The position numbers were made by a program, and so were the translations under genes. The notes under the pieces were generated by a model. That model was not told the origin of the DNA and did not search any database. It saw only the letters and a list, made by a program, of their open reading frames with translations. 14,710 nucleotides of DNA, taken from assembly GCA_015491615.1 (NCBI GenBank), contig WFVN01000070.1:1-14710 (forward strand), read 5' to 3'. Source of the DNA: Gammaproteobacteria bacterium. GTDB taxonomy: Bacteria > Pseudomonadota > Gammaproteobacteria > S012-40. Positions within the stretch are counted from its first letter, which is position 1. Each line of letters begins with the position of its first letter. Below are positions 1 through 10,589 of the stretch, piece by piece.

Positions 1-334
1 CGGTGCCGTCGAAGACGAACTCGGGGGTGACGAAGCGCTGCTCCGCCGGCCAGATGTGCTCCTGCAGCCAGGTCATCAGGGGCAGATCGTCGGCGAGGCC
101 GCGCAGGAGGTTCATGGCGGCGTGGGTGTGGGCGTTGACCAGGCCGGGGATGAGGGCGTGGCGGTCGAGGGTCAGCTCCGCCGGGGCGCGGTAGCGGTCC
201 TGGGCCGCGGGGGTGGGCAGGCAATCGAGGACGCGCCCGTCGCGCAGGACCAGGCTGTGGTCCTCCAGGACCCGCCCGCGCGGGGCCACGGGCACGATCC
301 AGCGGGCATGGATGAGGGTGTCGGCCGATTCCAT
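1..334 (-). CDS. mtaD: 5-methylthioadenosine/S-adenosylhomocysteine deaminase-type amidohydrolase, N-terminal fragment
   Basis: This minus-strand gene starts at ATG 334-332 and stays open to the window edge, giving 111 residues; the family is usually about 430-450, so roughly a quarter is present. It shows the N-terminal small beta domain of TRZ/ATZ-family hydrolases, followed by LIPGLVNAHTHAAMNLLRG, whose His69 and His71 form the HxH metal-binding pair of the amidohydrolase superfamily. The family removes the amino group of methylthioadenosine, adenosylhomocysteine or related purine nucleosides in the cytoplasm. Its neighbour mtnA acts later in the same salvage route (methylthioadenosine to methylthioinosine, then to methylthioribose-1-phosphate), and this divergent pairing is also found in Pseudomonas. 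The ribosome site before the ATG is weak. Guanine deaminase or another TRZ/ATZ hydrolase is possible, but the neighbour favours MtaD. The remaining three quarters of the protein cannot be seen. Confidence 0.85.
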   Translation of the reverse strand, partial: MESADTLIHARWIVPVAPRGRVLEDHSLVLRDGRVLDCLPTPAAQDRYRAPAELTLDRHALIPGLVNAHTHAAMNLLRGLADDLPLMTWLQEHIWPAEQRFVTPEFVFDGT

Positions 335-363
335 GACGACGTACCAAGACGATGGGACGGGCC

Positions 364-392
364 AGTATAACCCGCCGGGGCGCGGCCCTCAT
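364..392 (-). promoter_or_regulatory. Candidate promoter for mtaD
   Basis: Read on the minus strand, TATACT (369-364) is a strong -10 match. It lies 17 bp after ATGAGG (392-387), a weak -35 with three of six matches. A start near 357 would leave a leader of about 20 nt before the mtaD ATG. It is placed back to back with the mtnA promoter candidate. This is inferred from pattern only. Confidence 0.35.
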
Positions 393-415
393 CATCGACG
401 CCCCCGCCCGGCGGG
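371..415. repeat. 9-bp inverted repeat between divergent mtaD and mtnA promoters
   Basis: CCCGCCGGG (371-379) and its exact reverse complement CCCGGCGGG (407-415) are centred near 393, with 27 bp between the arms. The left arm falls in the spacer of the minus-strand promoter candidate and the right arm in the spacer of the plus-strand candidate. This could be a two-site operator for a shared regulator or a hairpin. In DNA this GC-rich, a chance origin is also realistic. Confidence 0.5.
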
Positions 416-423
416 GCTATCAT
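395..423 (+). promoter_or_regulatory. Candidate promoter for mtnA
   Basis: TCGACG (395-400) matches four of six -35 bases. It is followed after 17 bp by TATCAT (418-423), which matches five of six -10 bases. The predicted start near 430 gives a leader of about 23 nt, long enough for the AGGAG ribosome site at 442-446. No SAM-riboswitch-like leader is visible. This is inferred from pattern only. Confidence 0.45.
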
Positions 424-452
424 CCTCCGCTTTCCCAATGCAGGAGTCGGAG

Positions 453-1493
<1,041 letters not shown>

Positions 1494-1500
1494 CCGAAAC

Positions 1501-1529
1501 TGCCGGTCAGGCCCCATTCATGTTACAAT
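1501..1529 (+). promoter_or_regulatory. Candidate extended -10 promoter for gyrA
   Basis: TGTTACAAT (1521-1529) combines the extended TG element with TACAAT, a five-of-six -10 match. The best-spaced -35 (1501-1506, TGCCGG) is poor, as is common for extended -10 promoters. A start near 1536 would give a 5' leader of about 67 nt. A perfect 12-bp palindrome, GCGCCCGGGCGC (1543-1554), follows just inside that leader. The patch stands out as AT-rich in otherwise GC-rich DNA. Confidence 0.5.
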
Positions 1530-1602
1530 TCCGCGTATTTTGGCGCCCGGGCGCGTAATGCCGCCGGGGTGCCCTCTCCCGCCCTCAACGCGTTGATTCT
1601 GC

Positions 1603-4181
<2,579 letters not shown>

Positions 4182-4185
<4 letters not shown>

Positions 4186-5264
4186 GCAGGGTGTACAACT
4201 TCAGCGCCGGGCCGGCCATGCTGCCCGAGGAGGTCCTGCGCCGGGCCCGGGAAGAGATGCTGGACTGGCACGGCAGCGGCATGTCGGTGATGGAAATGAG
4301 CCACCGGGGCAAGGAATTCATGTCCATCGCCCGCCAGGCCGAGGCCGACCTGCGCGAACTCATGGGCATCCCCGAGAACTACCGGGTGCTGTTCCTCCAG
4401 GGGGGCGCCTCCCTGCAGTTCGCCATGGTGCCCCTGAACCTCATGCGTGGCCCCGGCAAGGCGGACTACGTCCTCACCGGCTCCTGGTCGAAGAAGGCCC
4501 TTGCCGAGGGCAAGCGCTTCGGCGCCGTGAGTATCGCCGCCAGCACCGAGGAGAGCGGTTTCACCGCCGTCCCGCCGCAGGAGACCTGGGCGCTGGACCC
4601 GGAGGCCGCCTACGTCCACTACACCCCCAACGAGACCATCCAGGGGGTGGAGTTCCACTGGATCCCCGACACCGGCGACGTGCCCCTGGTGGCGGACATG
4701 TCCTCCACCATCCTTTCCCGTCCCATCGACGTCTCCCGCTTCGGGGTCATCTACGCCGGGGCGCAGAAAAACGCCGGCCCCGCCGGGCTCACCCTGGTCA
4801 TCGTCCGCGAGGACCTCATCGGCCACGCCCAGGCGGGCACCCCCACCCTGCTGGACTACGCCACTCACGCCGAGGCGGATTCCATGTACAACACCCCGCC
4901 CACCTACGCCTGGTACATCGCCGGGCTGGTGTTCCAGTGGATCAAGGAGCAGGGTGGCCTGGCCGCCATGGGCGAGCGCAACAAGCGCAAGGCGGACAAG
5001 CTCTACGCCGCCATCGACGCCTCCGACTTCTATGCCAACCCGGTGGACCCGGCCGCCCGCTCGTGGATGAACGTGCCCTTCACCCTCGCCGACCCGACCC
5101 TGGACCCGGTGTTCCTGGAGGAGGCGGCGGCCGAGGGCCTGGTGACCCTCAAGGGACACCGCTCGGTGGGGGGGATGCGCGCCTCCATCTACAACGCCAT
5201 GCCCGAAGAGGGGGTAGACGCCCTAGTGCAGTTCATGGCCGAATTCGAACGGCGCCACGGCTGA
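4182..5264 (+). CDS. serC: Phosphoserine aminotransferase
   Basis: SerC converts 3-phosphohydroxypyruvate and glutamate to phosphoserine and 2-oxoglutarate, the second step of serine synthesis. It also serves the analogous step of DXP-dependent pyridoxal phosphate synthesis where that route exists. The protein is 360 residues, the normal length. It opens with YNFSAGPAMLP, has the MSHRGKEF motif near residue 46, and carries the pyridoxal-phosphate lysine Lys196 in YAGAQKNAGPAG. AAGGA (4169-4173) lies eight bases before the ATG, inside the end of gyrA. The following gene encodes a 3-phosphoglycerate dehydrogenase, the enzyme that supplies its substrate, with only nine bases between them. The gyrA-serC junction is conserved in Pseudomonas and its relatives. 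Confidence 0.98.
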
Positions 5265-5273
5265 GGAGACGCC

Positions 5274-6455
5274 ATGTTCAAGGTCCTCACCCTCAACAAC
5301 ATCTCCGTCGCCGGGCTGGAACACTTGCCCCGCGACCGCTACGAAGTGGCCTCCGAGCTGCCGCGCCCGGACGCCATCATCCTCCGCTCCTTCAATCTCC
5401 ACGACTACGACATCCCCGACAGCGTGCTGGCGGTGGCGCGCGCCGGCGCCGGCGTCAACAACATCCCGGTGGACCGCCTCGGGCTGCGCGGCGTGCCGGT
5501 GTTCAACACCCCTGGCGCCAACGCCAACGCGGTCAAGGAGCTGGTCCTCGCCGGCATGCTCCTGGCGGCGCGCAATCTGTGCCCTGCCTGGGACTACGTG
5601 CGCGGCCTGGACCTCCAAGGGGAGGCCCTGGAGAAGGCGGTGGAGGACGGCAAGAAGCGCTTCGCCGGCTTCGAACTCAAGGGTCGCCGCCTGGGGGTGA
5701 TCGGCCTCGGCGCCATCGGCCGCCTGGTGGCCAACATGGCGGTGGACCTGGGCATGGAGGTATACGGCTTCGACCCCGGCATTACCGTCGCCGGCGCCTG
5801 GCAACTGTCCTCCAAGGTGAAGCAGGCGGCGGGGGTCGACGATCTGGTGGCGCGAGTGGACTTCGTTTCCATCCACGTCCCCCTCACCGACACCACCCGC
5901 GGTCTCATCAATGCCGAGCGCCTGGCCCGCATGCACAAGGACGCCACCGTCCTCAACTTCGCCCGCGGCGGCGTGGTGGACGAGCCCGCGGTGCTCGCCG
6001 CCCTCGACGCCGGCCATTTACACGCCTACGTGTGCGACTTCCCCACCGACGCCAATCGCCGCCACCCCAAAGTCGTGGCCCTGCCCCACCTGGGCGCCTC
6101 CACCGCGGAGGCGGAGGAGAATTGCGCGGTGATGGCGGTGGAGTCCCTGCGCGCCTATCTGGAGCACGGCAACATCGTCAACTCGGTGAACTACCCCGAG
6201 GTGGTTCTGCCGCGCAGCGAGGGCTTCCGCCTGGCGGTGGCCAACCGCAACGTCCCCAACATGGTGGGGCAGATCTCCACCCGCCTGGCCGAGGACGGCC
6301 TCAACATCGTCGATCTGGTGAACAAGTCCCGCGGCGAGCTGGCTTACACCCTCATCGACGTGGACCGCCACCCTTCCGAGGCCGTCATCGCCGCCATCGC
6401 CGCCGTCGACGGCGTCCTCAAGGTGCGTCCAATCCCCGATCCGGAGGGTGCGTGA
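5274..6455 (+). CDS. serA: D-3-phosphoglycerate dehydrogenase, short ACT-domain type
   Basis: This enzyme oxidises 3-phosphoglycerate to 3-phosphohydroxypyruvate with NAD, the first step of serine synthesis. It has 393 residues: an N-terminal catalytic lobe with GAGVNNIPV, the Rossmann motif GVIGLGAIGR near residue 144, catalytic Arg231 (NFARGGVVDE) and His272 (LPHLGAST), and a C-terminal ACT domain from about residue 322. Where E. coli SerA has the catalytic Glu of FPTEP, this protein has CDFPTDA (Asp255 and Asp259). From memory, this resembles a shorter subfamily common in Clostridia and Bacteroidetes that carries a TDFP motif and ends its catalytic region with NSVNYP. GAGGAG (5263-5268) sits five bases before the ATG. 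Other 2-hydroxyacid dehydrogenases are possible, but serC next door supports the serine role. The ACT domain suggests amino-acid feedback, probably by serine. Confidence 0.93.
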   Translation: MFKVLTLNNISVAGLEHLPRDRYEVASELPRPDAIILRSFNLHDYDIPDSVLAVARAGAGVNNIPVDRLGLRGVPVFNTPGANANAVKELVLAGMLLAARNLCPAWDYVRGLDLQGEALEKAVEDGKKRFAGFELKGRRLGVIGLGAIGRLVANMAVDLGMEVYGFDPGITVAGAWQLSSKVKQAAGVDDLVARVDFVSIHVPLTDTTRGLINAERLARMHKDATVLNFARGGVVDEPAVLAALDAGHLHAYVCDFPTDANRRHPKVVALPHLGASTAEAEENCAVMAVESLRAYLEHGNIVNSVNYPEVVLPRSEGFRLAVANRNVPNMVGQISTRLAEDGLNIVDLVNKSRGELAYTLIDVDRHPSEAVIAAIAAVDGVLKVRPIPDPEGA

Positions 6456-7534
6456 GCGGGCGGCTGGACGAGCTGCGGGCGCGCATCGACGCCGTCGACG
6501 AACGCCTGCTGGAGCTCTTCAATGAACGTGCCCGCCTGGCGCAGGCGGTGGGTGAGGCCAAGCGTGCCCAGGGGGAGGGGGACGACGGCTTCTACCGCCC
6601 CGACCGGGAGGCGCAGATTCTGCGCCGGGTGCAGGAGCGCAACCCCGGCCCCCTCTCCGGCGAGACGGTGGCGCGCCTGTTCCGCGAACTCATGTCCGCC
6701 TGCCTGGCCCTGGAACAGCCCCTGGAAGTGGCCTTCCTCGGCCCCGAGGGCACGTTCACCCAGGCCGCCGCCATCAAGCACTTCGGCCACGCCGTGCGCA
6801 CCGTGCCGGTGGGTGCCATCGACGAGGTCTTCCGCGAGGTGGAGGCGGGCGCCGCCCACTACGGCGTAGTGCCGGTGGAGAACTCCACCGAGGGGGTGGT
6901 CACCCACACCCTCGACCGCTTCATGGTCTCGCCCCTGAAGATCTGCGGCGAGGTGGTACTGCGCATCCACCACCAGCTCCTCTCCCGCGCTCCCGATCTG
7001 GGCGTGGTGCGGCGCGTGTATGCCCACCAGCAGGCCCTCGCCCAGTGCCGCGAATGGCTCACCGCCCACCTGGCCGGCGTCGAACGGGTGAGCGTCGCCA
7101 GCAACGCCGAGGCGGCGCGTCTGGCCGCCGAGGACGCCCAGGCAGCCGCCATCGCCAGCGAGGCGGCGGCGGAGATCTACGGCCTGGACATCCTCGTCGC
7201 CAACATCGAGGACGAGCCCGACAACACCACCCGCTTCTTGGTCATCGGCACGCGCGACGCCGGCCCCACGGGGGGCGACAAGACCGCCCTCATGCTCTCC
7301 ACCCAGAACCGCCCCGGGGCCCTCTACCGGCTCCTCGCCCCCCTCGACCGCCTCGGGGTGAGCATGACGCGCATCGAATCGCGCCCCTCCCGCCGCGCTC
7401 CCTGGGACTACGTCTTCTTCATCGACATCGAAGGCCACCGGGAAGACCCGCCGGTGGCCGAGGCCCTGCGGGAGCTGGAGGCAGAGGCGGCCATGGTACG
7501 GGTCCTTGGTTCCTTTCCCAAAGCGGTGCTGTAG
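6452..7534 (+). CDS. pheA: Bifunctional chorismate mutase / prephenate dehydratase (P-protein)
   Basis: This cytoplasmic enzyme turns chorismate into prephenate and then phenylpyruvate, committing flux to phenylalanine. Its 360 residues hold an AroQ chorismate mutase domain (about 1-85, RIDAVDERLLELFNERARLA), a prephenate dehydratase domain (about 93-270, with FLGPEGTF at 95-102, ENSTEG from 143 and the catalytic TRF at 260-262), and an ACT domain (about 280-360). The ACT domain keeps GALY (289-292) and ESRP (309-312), matching the phenylalanine-binding GALV and ESRP motifs of E. coli PheA, so phenylalanine inhibition is expected. The start is GTG 6452, overlapping the serA stop by four bases (GTGA), with GGAGG at 6443-6447. 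The open frame extends far upstream into serA, but no family residues precede this GTG. Confidence 0.97.
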   Translation: MSGRLDELRARIDAVDERLLELFNERARLAQAVGEAKRAQGEGDDGFYRPDREAQILRRVQERNPGPLSGETVARLFRELMSACLALEQPLEVAFLGPEGTFTQAAAIKHFGHAVRTVPVGAIDEVFREVEAGAAHYGVVPVENSTEGVVTHTLDRFMVSPLKICGEVVLRIHHQLLSRAPDLGVVRRVYAHQQALAQCREWLTAHLAGVERVSVASNAEAARLAAEDAQAAAIASEAAAEIYGLDILVANIEDEPDNTTRFLVIGTRDAGPTGGDKTALMLSTQNRPGALYRLLAPLDRLGVSMTRIESRPSRRAPWDYVFFIDIEGHREDPPVAEALRELEAEAAMVRVLGSFPKAVL

Positions 7535-8650
7535 ATGGTGGACTTCTGCGACCGGGCCGCGCCGGGGGTGTGTGGCCTCTTTCCTTACCAGCCGGGCAAG
7601 CCCGAGGACGAGCTGCAGCGGGAGCTGGGCCTCACCTCGGTGGTCAAGCTGGCCTCCAACGAATGTCCCATCGGCCCCTCGCCGAAAGCCGTGGCAGCCG
7701 CCCGCGCCGCCCTGGACGAGGTGCACCGCTATCCGGACGGCGGCGGTCACCGCCTCAGGGCCGTCCTCGCCGAACGCCTGGGGGTGGAGATGGAGTCCAT
7801 CACCCTGGGCAATGGCTCCAACGACGTCCTGGAGCTGGTGGTGCGCGCCTTCGTCGCCCCCGGAGAGGCGGTGGTCTTCTCCCAGTACGCCTTCGCCGTC
7901 TATCCCCTGGCCACCCAGGCGGTGGGCGGACGGGCGGTGGCGGTGCCGGCGCGCGCCTGGGGGCACGACCTGCCGGCCATGGCCGAGGCGGCGCGGGTGC
8001 ACGACGCCAAGGTGGTGTTCGTGGCCAACCCCAACAACCCCACCGGCACCTGGGTGACCGACGCGGCCCTCGCCGATTTCCTCGCTCAGATTCCCGAGAC
8101 CACCCTGGTGGTGGTGGATGAGGCCTACCACGAATATCTGGACGGCCGGGCCGGCTACGTCAGCGCCCTCGCGCGCCTGGCTGCCCACCCCAACCTGGTG
8201 GTCACCCGCACTTTCTCCAAGGCTTACGGTCTCGCCGGCCTGCGCGTCGGCTACGCGCTCAGTCATCCGCAAGTGGCCGAGATCCTCAACCGCGTGCGCC
8301 AGCCCTTCAACGTCAACCTCCCCGCCCAGGCCGCCGCCCGCGCCGCCCTCGACGACGAGGCCCACCTGGCCCGCGCGAGGCAGGTGAACGAGCAGGGCAG
8401 GGCGCAACTGGAGGCCGGCCTGCGCGATTTGGGGCTGGACTTCATCCCCAGCGCCGGCAATTTCATCAGCATGGACTTGGGCCGCCCCGCCGCGCCGGTG
8501 TATGATGCGCTGCTGCGCCGGGGCGTCATCGTCCGCCCCGTGGGCGCCTACGGGATGCCCCGCCACCTGCGGGTGAGCGTCGGGCAGGAAGAAGAGAACC
8601 AACGGTTTCTGGACGCGCTGTCGGCGGTCCTGGAGCGATCCGGGGCCTGA
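7535..8650 (+). CDS. hisC: Histidinol-phosphate / aromatic amino acid aminotransferase
   Basis: This fold-type I pyridoxal-phosphate aminotransferase of the HisC family has 371 residues, the normal length. It shows LASNECPIGPSP near the N-terminus, NPNNPTG around residue 168, DEAYHEY around 195, and the cofactor lysine Lys229 in TFSKAYGLAGLRVGY. HisC enzymes act on imidazole-acetol phosphate, and many also transaminate phenylpyruvate and 4-hydroxyphenylpyruvate. Its place between pheA and tyrA, and not in a his operon, suggests the aromatic reaction is its main job here; whether it also serves histidine synthesis depends on a second copy elsewhere. The ATG directly abuts the pheA stop (TAGATG) and no good Shine-Dalgarno is visible, so re-initiation after pheA is likely. 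Confidence 0.95.
   Translation: MVDFCDRAAPGVCGLFPYQPGKPEDELQRELGLTSVVKLASNECPIGPSPKAVAAARAALDEVHRYPDGGGHRLRAVLAERLGVEMESITLGNGSNDVLELVVRAFVAPGEAVVFSQYAFAVYPLATQAVGGRAVAVPARAWGHDLPAMAEAARVHDAKVVFVANPNNPTGTWVTDAALADFLAQIPETTLVVVDEAYHEYLDGRAGYVSALARLAAHPNLVVTRTFSKAYGLAGLRVGYALSHPQVAEILNRVRQPFNVNLPAQAAARAALDDEAHLARARQVNEQGRAQLEAGLRDLGLDFIPSAGNFISMDLGRPAAPVYDALLRRGVIVRPVGAYGMPRHLRVSVGQEEENQRFLDALSAVLERSGA
8477..8506 (+). promoter_or_regulatory. Possible internal promoter within the hisC 3' end
   Basis: TTGGGC (8477-8482) and TATGAT (8501-8506, five of six -10 matches) are separated by 18 bp. The -10 is formed by TAT and GAT codons, both uncommon in this G/C-ending gene set. It would drive the DAHP synthase gene and those after it from a start near 8513. 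This is weak evidence from pattern alone. Confidence 0.22.
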
Positions 8651-8667
8651 CGGCGCGCCGTCGTTTT
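8648..8667 (+). terminator. Weak terminator- or attenuator-like hairpin after hisC
   Basis: A perfect 14-bp palindrome, GACGGCGCGCCGTC (8649-8662), overlaps the hisC stop codon and is followed by GTTTT (8663-8667). In RNA it folds as a five-pair stem with a CGCG loop, extended by one U-G pair. The stem and U-run are shorter than a normal intrinsic terminator, so partial termination or a pause is the most one could expect. Confidence 0.3.
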
Positions 8668-8670
8668 CAT

Positions 8671-8686
8671 GGGCCGCGGGCCCGCG
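8671..8686 (+). promoter_or_regulatory. Overlapping palindromes abutting the DAHP synthase ribosome-binding site
   Basis: CGCGGGCCCGCG (8675-8686) is a perfect 12-bp palindrome ending exactly where the Shine-Dalgarno AGGTG (8687-8691) begins, five bases before the ATG. The overlapping sequence GGGCC-GCG-GGCCC (8671-8683) forms an alternative five-pair hairpin. The two folds are mutually exclusive. Structure beside the ribosome site could tune translation of the next gene, but no ligand or leader peptide is apparent. Confidence 0.35.
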
Positions 8687-8696
8687 AGGTGAACGA

Positions 8697-9716
8697 ATGA
8701 TCGTAGTGATGAGCAGCCGGGCGACCGGCGATCAGATCGAACGGGTGGTGGAGCGCCTCCAGGCCATGGGGGTGGACACCAACGTCTCCCGGGGGGTGAG
8801 CCGCACGGTGATCGGCGCCATCGGCGACGTCACCTGTGTGGACAAGGACGTCATCCGCGCCCTCCCCGGGGTGGAAGAGGTGCTGCGCATCCAGAAACCC
8901 TACAAGATCGTCTCCCGCGACTCCCACCCGGAGAATACCGTCATCGACATCAAGGGCATCCCCCTGGGGGGCGAGCAGATCCAGGTCATCGCCGGCCCCT
9001 GTTCGGTGGAGACGCCGGAGCAGATGCGTGCCGCCGCGCGCGGCGTCAAGGCCGCCGGCTGCCGTCTCATGCGTGGCGGCGCCTTCAAGCCCCGCACCAG
9101 CCCCTACACCTTCCAGGGCAGGGGCGTGGAAGGGCTGAAGATGTTCCGCGAAGCGGCGGACGCCGAGGGCCTGCCCATCGTCACCGAACTCATGGACGTA
9201 CGTATGCTGGACACCTTCCTCGAATACGAGGTGGACGTGATCCAGATCGGCACCCGCAACATGCAGAACTTCGACCTCCTCAAGGAGGTGGGCCGCAGCA
9301 CTCAGACGCCGGTGATCCTCAAGCGCGGCATGGCCGCCACCATCTCCGAGTGGCTCATGGCCGCCGAGTACATCGCCGCCGGCGGCAACCACAACATCAT
9401 CTTCTGCGAACGGGGGGTGCGCAGCTTCGAGCGCGCCTACCGCAACATGCTCGACGTCACCGCCATCCCCGTCCTCAAGAAAGAGACGCACCTGCCGGTG
9501 ATCGTCGATCCCTCCCACGCCGGCGGCAAGGCCGAGCTGGTCCCGGCCCTCTCCTACGCCGCCATCGCCGCCGGCGCCGACGGCTTGCTGGTGGAGATGC
9601 ACCCCACCCCCTGCGAGGCCTGGTGCGACGCCGACCAGGCCATCGACTCCCGGCAGCTCCAGGACCTCATGGCCCACGTGGGCGGCATCGCCCGGGTGCT
9701 CGGCCGGAGCGTGTGA
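8697..9716 (+). CDS. aroF: 3-deoxy-7-phosphoheptulonate (DAHP) synthase, type I-beta with N-terminal regulatory domain
   Basis: This enzyme condenses phosphoenolpyruvate and erythrose-4-phosphate to DAHP, the first shikimate-pathway step. At 339 residues it has a ferredoxin-like N-terminal domain (about 1-70) followed by the TIM barrel. The barrel carries IAGPCSVET, GGAFKPRTSPYTFQG, KRGMAATISEW and DPSHAGG. The predicted metal ligands are Cys102, His274, Glu300 and Asp311, the same set as in Thermotoga maritima DAHP synthase. That architecture differs from the type I-alpha AroF/AroG/AroH of E. coli. In characterised I-beta enzymes the N-terminal domain senses tyrosine or phenylalanine, so end-product control is likely, matching the pheA and tyrA neighbours. 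The paralogue label is not certain. A 46-bp structured gap precedes it, and the stop overlaps the tyrA start by one base (TGATG). Confidence 0.97.
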   Translation: MIVVMSSRATGDQIERVVERLQAMGVDTNVSRGVSRTVIGAIGDVTCVDKDVIRALPGVEEVLRIQKPYKIVSRDSHPENTVIDIKGIPLGGEQIQVIAGPCSVETPEQMRAAARGVKAAGCRLMRGGAFKPRTSPYTFQGRGVEGLKMFREAADAEGLPIVTELMDVRMLDTFLEYEVDVIQIGTRNMQNFDLLKEVGRSTQTPVILKRGMAATISEWLMAAEYIAAGGNHNIIFCERGVRSFERAYRNMLDVTAIPVLKKETHLPVIVDPSHAGGKAELVPALSYAAIAAGADGLLVEMHPTPCEAWCDADQAIDSRQLQDLMAHVGGIARVLGRSV

Positions 9717-10585
9717 TGGACCGGCCCCGCCTGTGCGTCATCGGCGTGGGCCTCATCGGCGGATCCCTGGCGCGTTCCGCCCGCGCCCGCGGCTTGGTGG
9801 GCGAGATCGTCGGCTGCAGTCGGGACGAAGGGCAGTTGCGCCAGGCCCTCGCCCTAGGGGTGATCGACCGCTACCAGACCCAGCCGGAGGCGGCGGTGGC
9901 CGGCGCCGACCTGGTGGTGTTGGCCGTCCCCGTGGGCGCCATGGGCGAGATCTACCAGCGCATCCATCCGCATCTGGAGCCCACCGCCGTGGTTACCGAC
10001 GTGGGCAGCGTCAAGGGAGCGGTGATCGACCAGGTGCGTGAGGCGGTGGGGGCGGTGCCGGCGCGCTTCGTCCCCGGCCACCCCATCGCCGGCACGGAAA
10101 AGAGCGGCGTCGCCGCCTCCTTCGACGGCCTCTTCGACGGCCGCTGCACCATCCTCACCCCCGTGCCCGAGAGCGACCCTGCCGCCACCGCCCAGGTGCG
10201 CGCCCTGTGGACCGGCGTCGGCGCCCAGGTGGTGGAGATGGACCCGCGCCGCCACGACGAGGTCCTCGCCGCCACCTCCCACCTGCCGCACCTGCTCGCC
10301 TACGGCCTGGTGGACATGCTCGCGCGCATGGAGGAGCACCGGGAGATCTTCCGCTACGCCGCCGGCGGTTTCCGCGACTTCACCCGCATCGCCTCCTCCG
10401 ACCCGGTCATGTGGCGCGACATCTGCCTCCACAACCGCGCCGCCATCGTCCCCCTGCTGCGCCGCTTCGCCGCCGAGCTGGAGGGCCTGGCGAGGGACAT
10501 GGAACAAGGCCGCGGCCAGGCCCTGCACGAGACCTTCGCCCGCGCCAAGGCGGCGCGCGACCGATACACGCAGAACCAGGAATGA
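9716..10585 (+). CDS. tyrA: Prephenate dehydrogenase family protein (TyrA)
   Basis: TyrA oxidatively decarboxylates prephenate (or arogenate) toward tyrosine using NAD(P). This monofunctional form has 289 residues. The dinucleotide-binding motif GVGLIGGSLA begins near residue 10; GHPIAGTEKSG carries the likely catalytic His122; ATSHLPHLLAY and FRDFTRIASSDPVMWRDI are helical-domain signatures of the family. There is no chorismate mutase domain at the N-terminus as in E. coli TyrA, and no fused AroA at the C-terminus as in Pseudomonas. GGAG (9706-9709) lies six bases before the ATG. Cofactor preference and the choice of prephenate or arogenate cannot be read reliably by eye. Four bases separate its stop from aroA. 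Confidence 0.96.
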   Translation: MDRPRLCVIGVGLIGGSLARSARARGLVGEIVGCSRDEGQLRQALALGVIDRYQTQPEAAVAGADLVVLAVPVGAMGEIYQRIHPHLEPTAVVTDVGSVKGAVIDQVREAVGAVPARFVPGHPIAGTEKSGVAASFDGLFDGRCTILTPVPESDPAATAQVRALWTGVGAQVVEMDPRRHDEVLAATSHLPHLLAYGLVDMLARMEEHREIFRYAAGGFRDFTRIASSDPVMWRDICLHNRAAIVPLLRRFAAELEGLARDMEQGRGQALHETFARAKAARDRYTQNQE

Positions 10586-10589
10586 ACCC

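Noticed and set aside
213..452. Upstream extension of mtnA, including ATG 438
   Set aside because: The extension overlaps the mtaD start and divergent promoter region, adds no family residues, and the AGGAG ribosome site at 442-446 fits ATG 453 instead.
6344..8602. A 752-residue minus-strand open frame opposite pheA and hisC
   Set aside because: It spans two well-supported genes and their junction; the protein is Gly, His and Val-rich without domain signatures.
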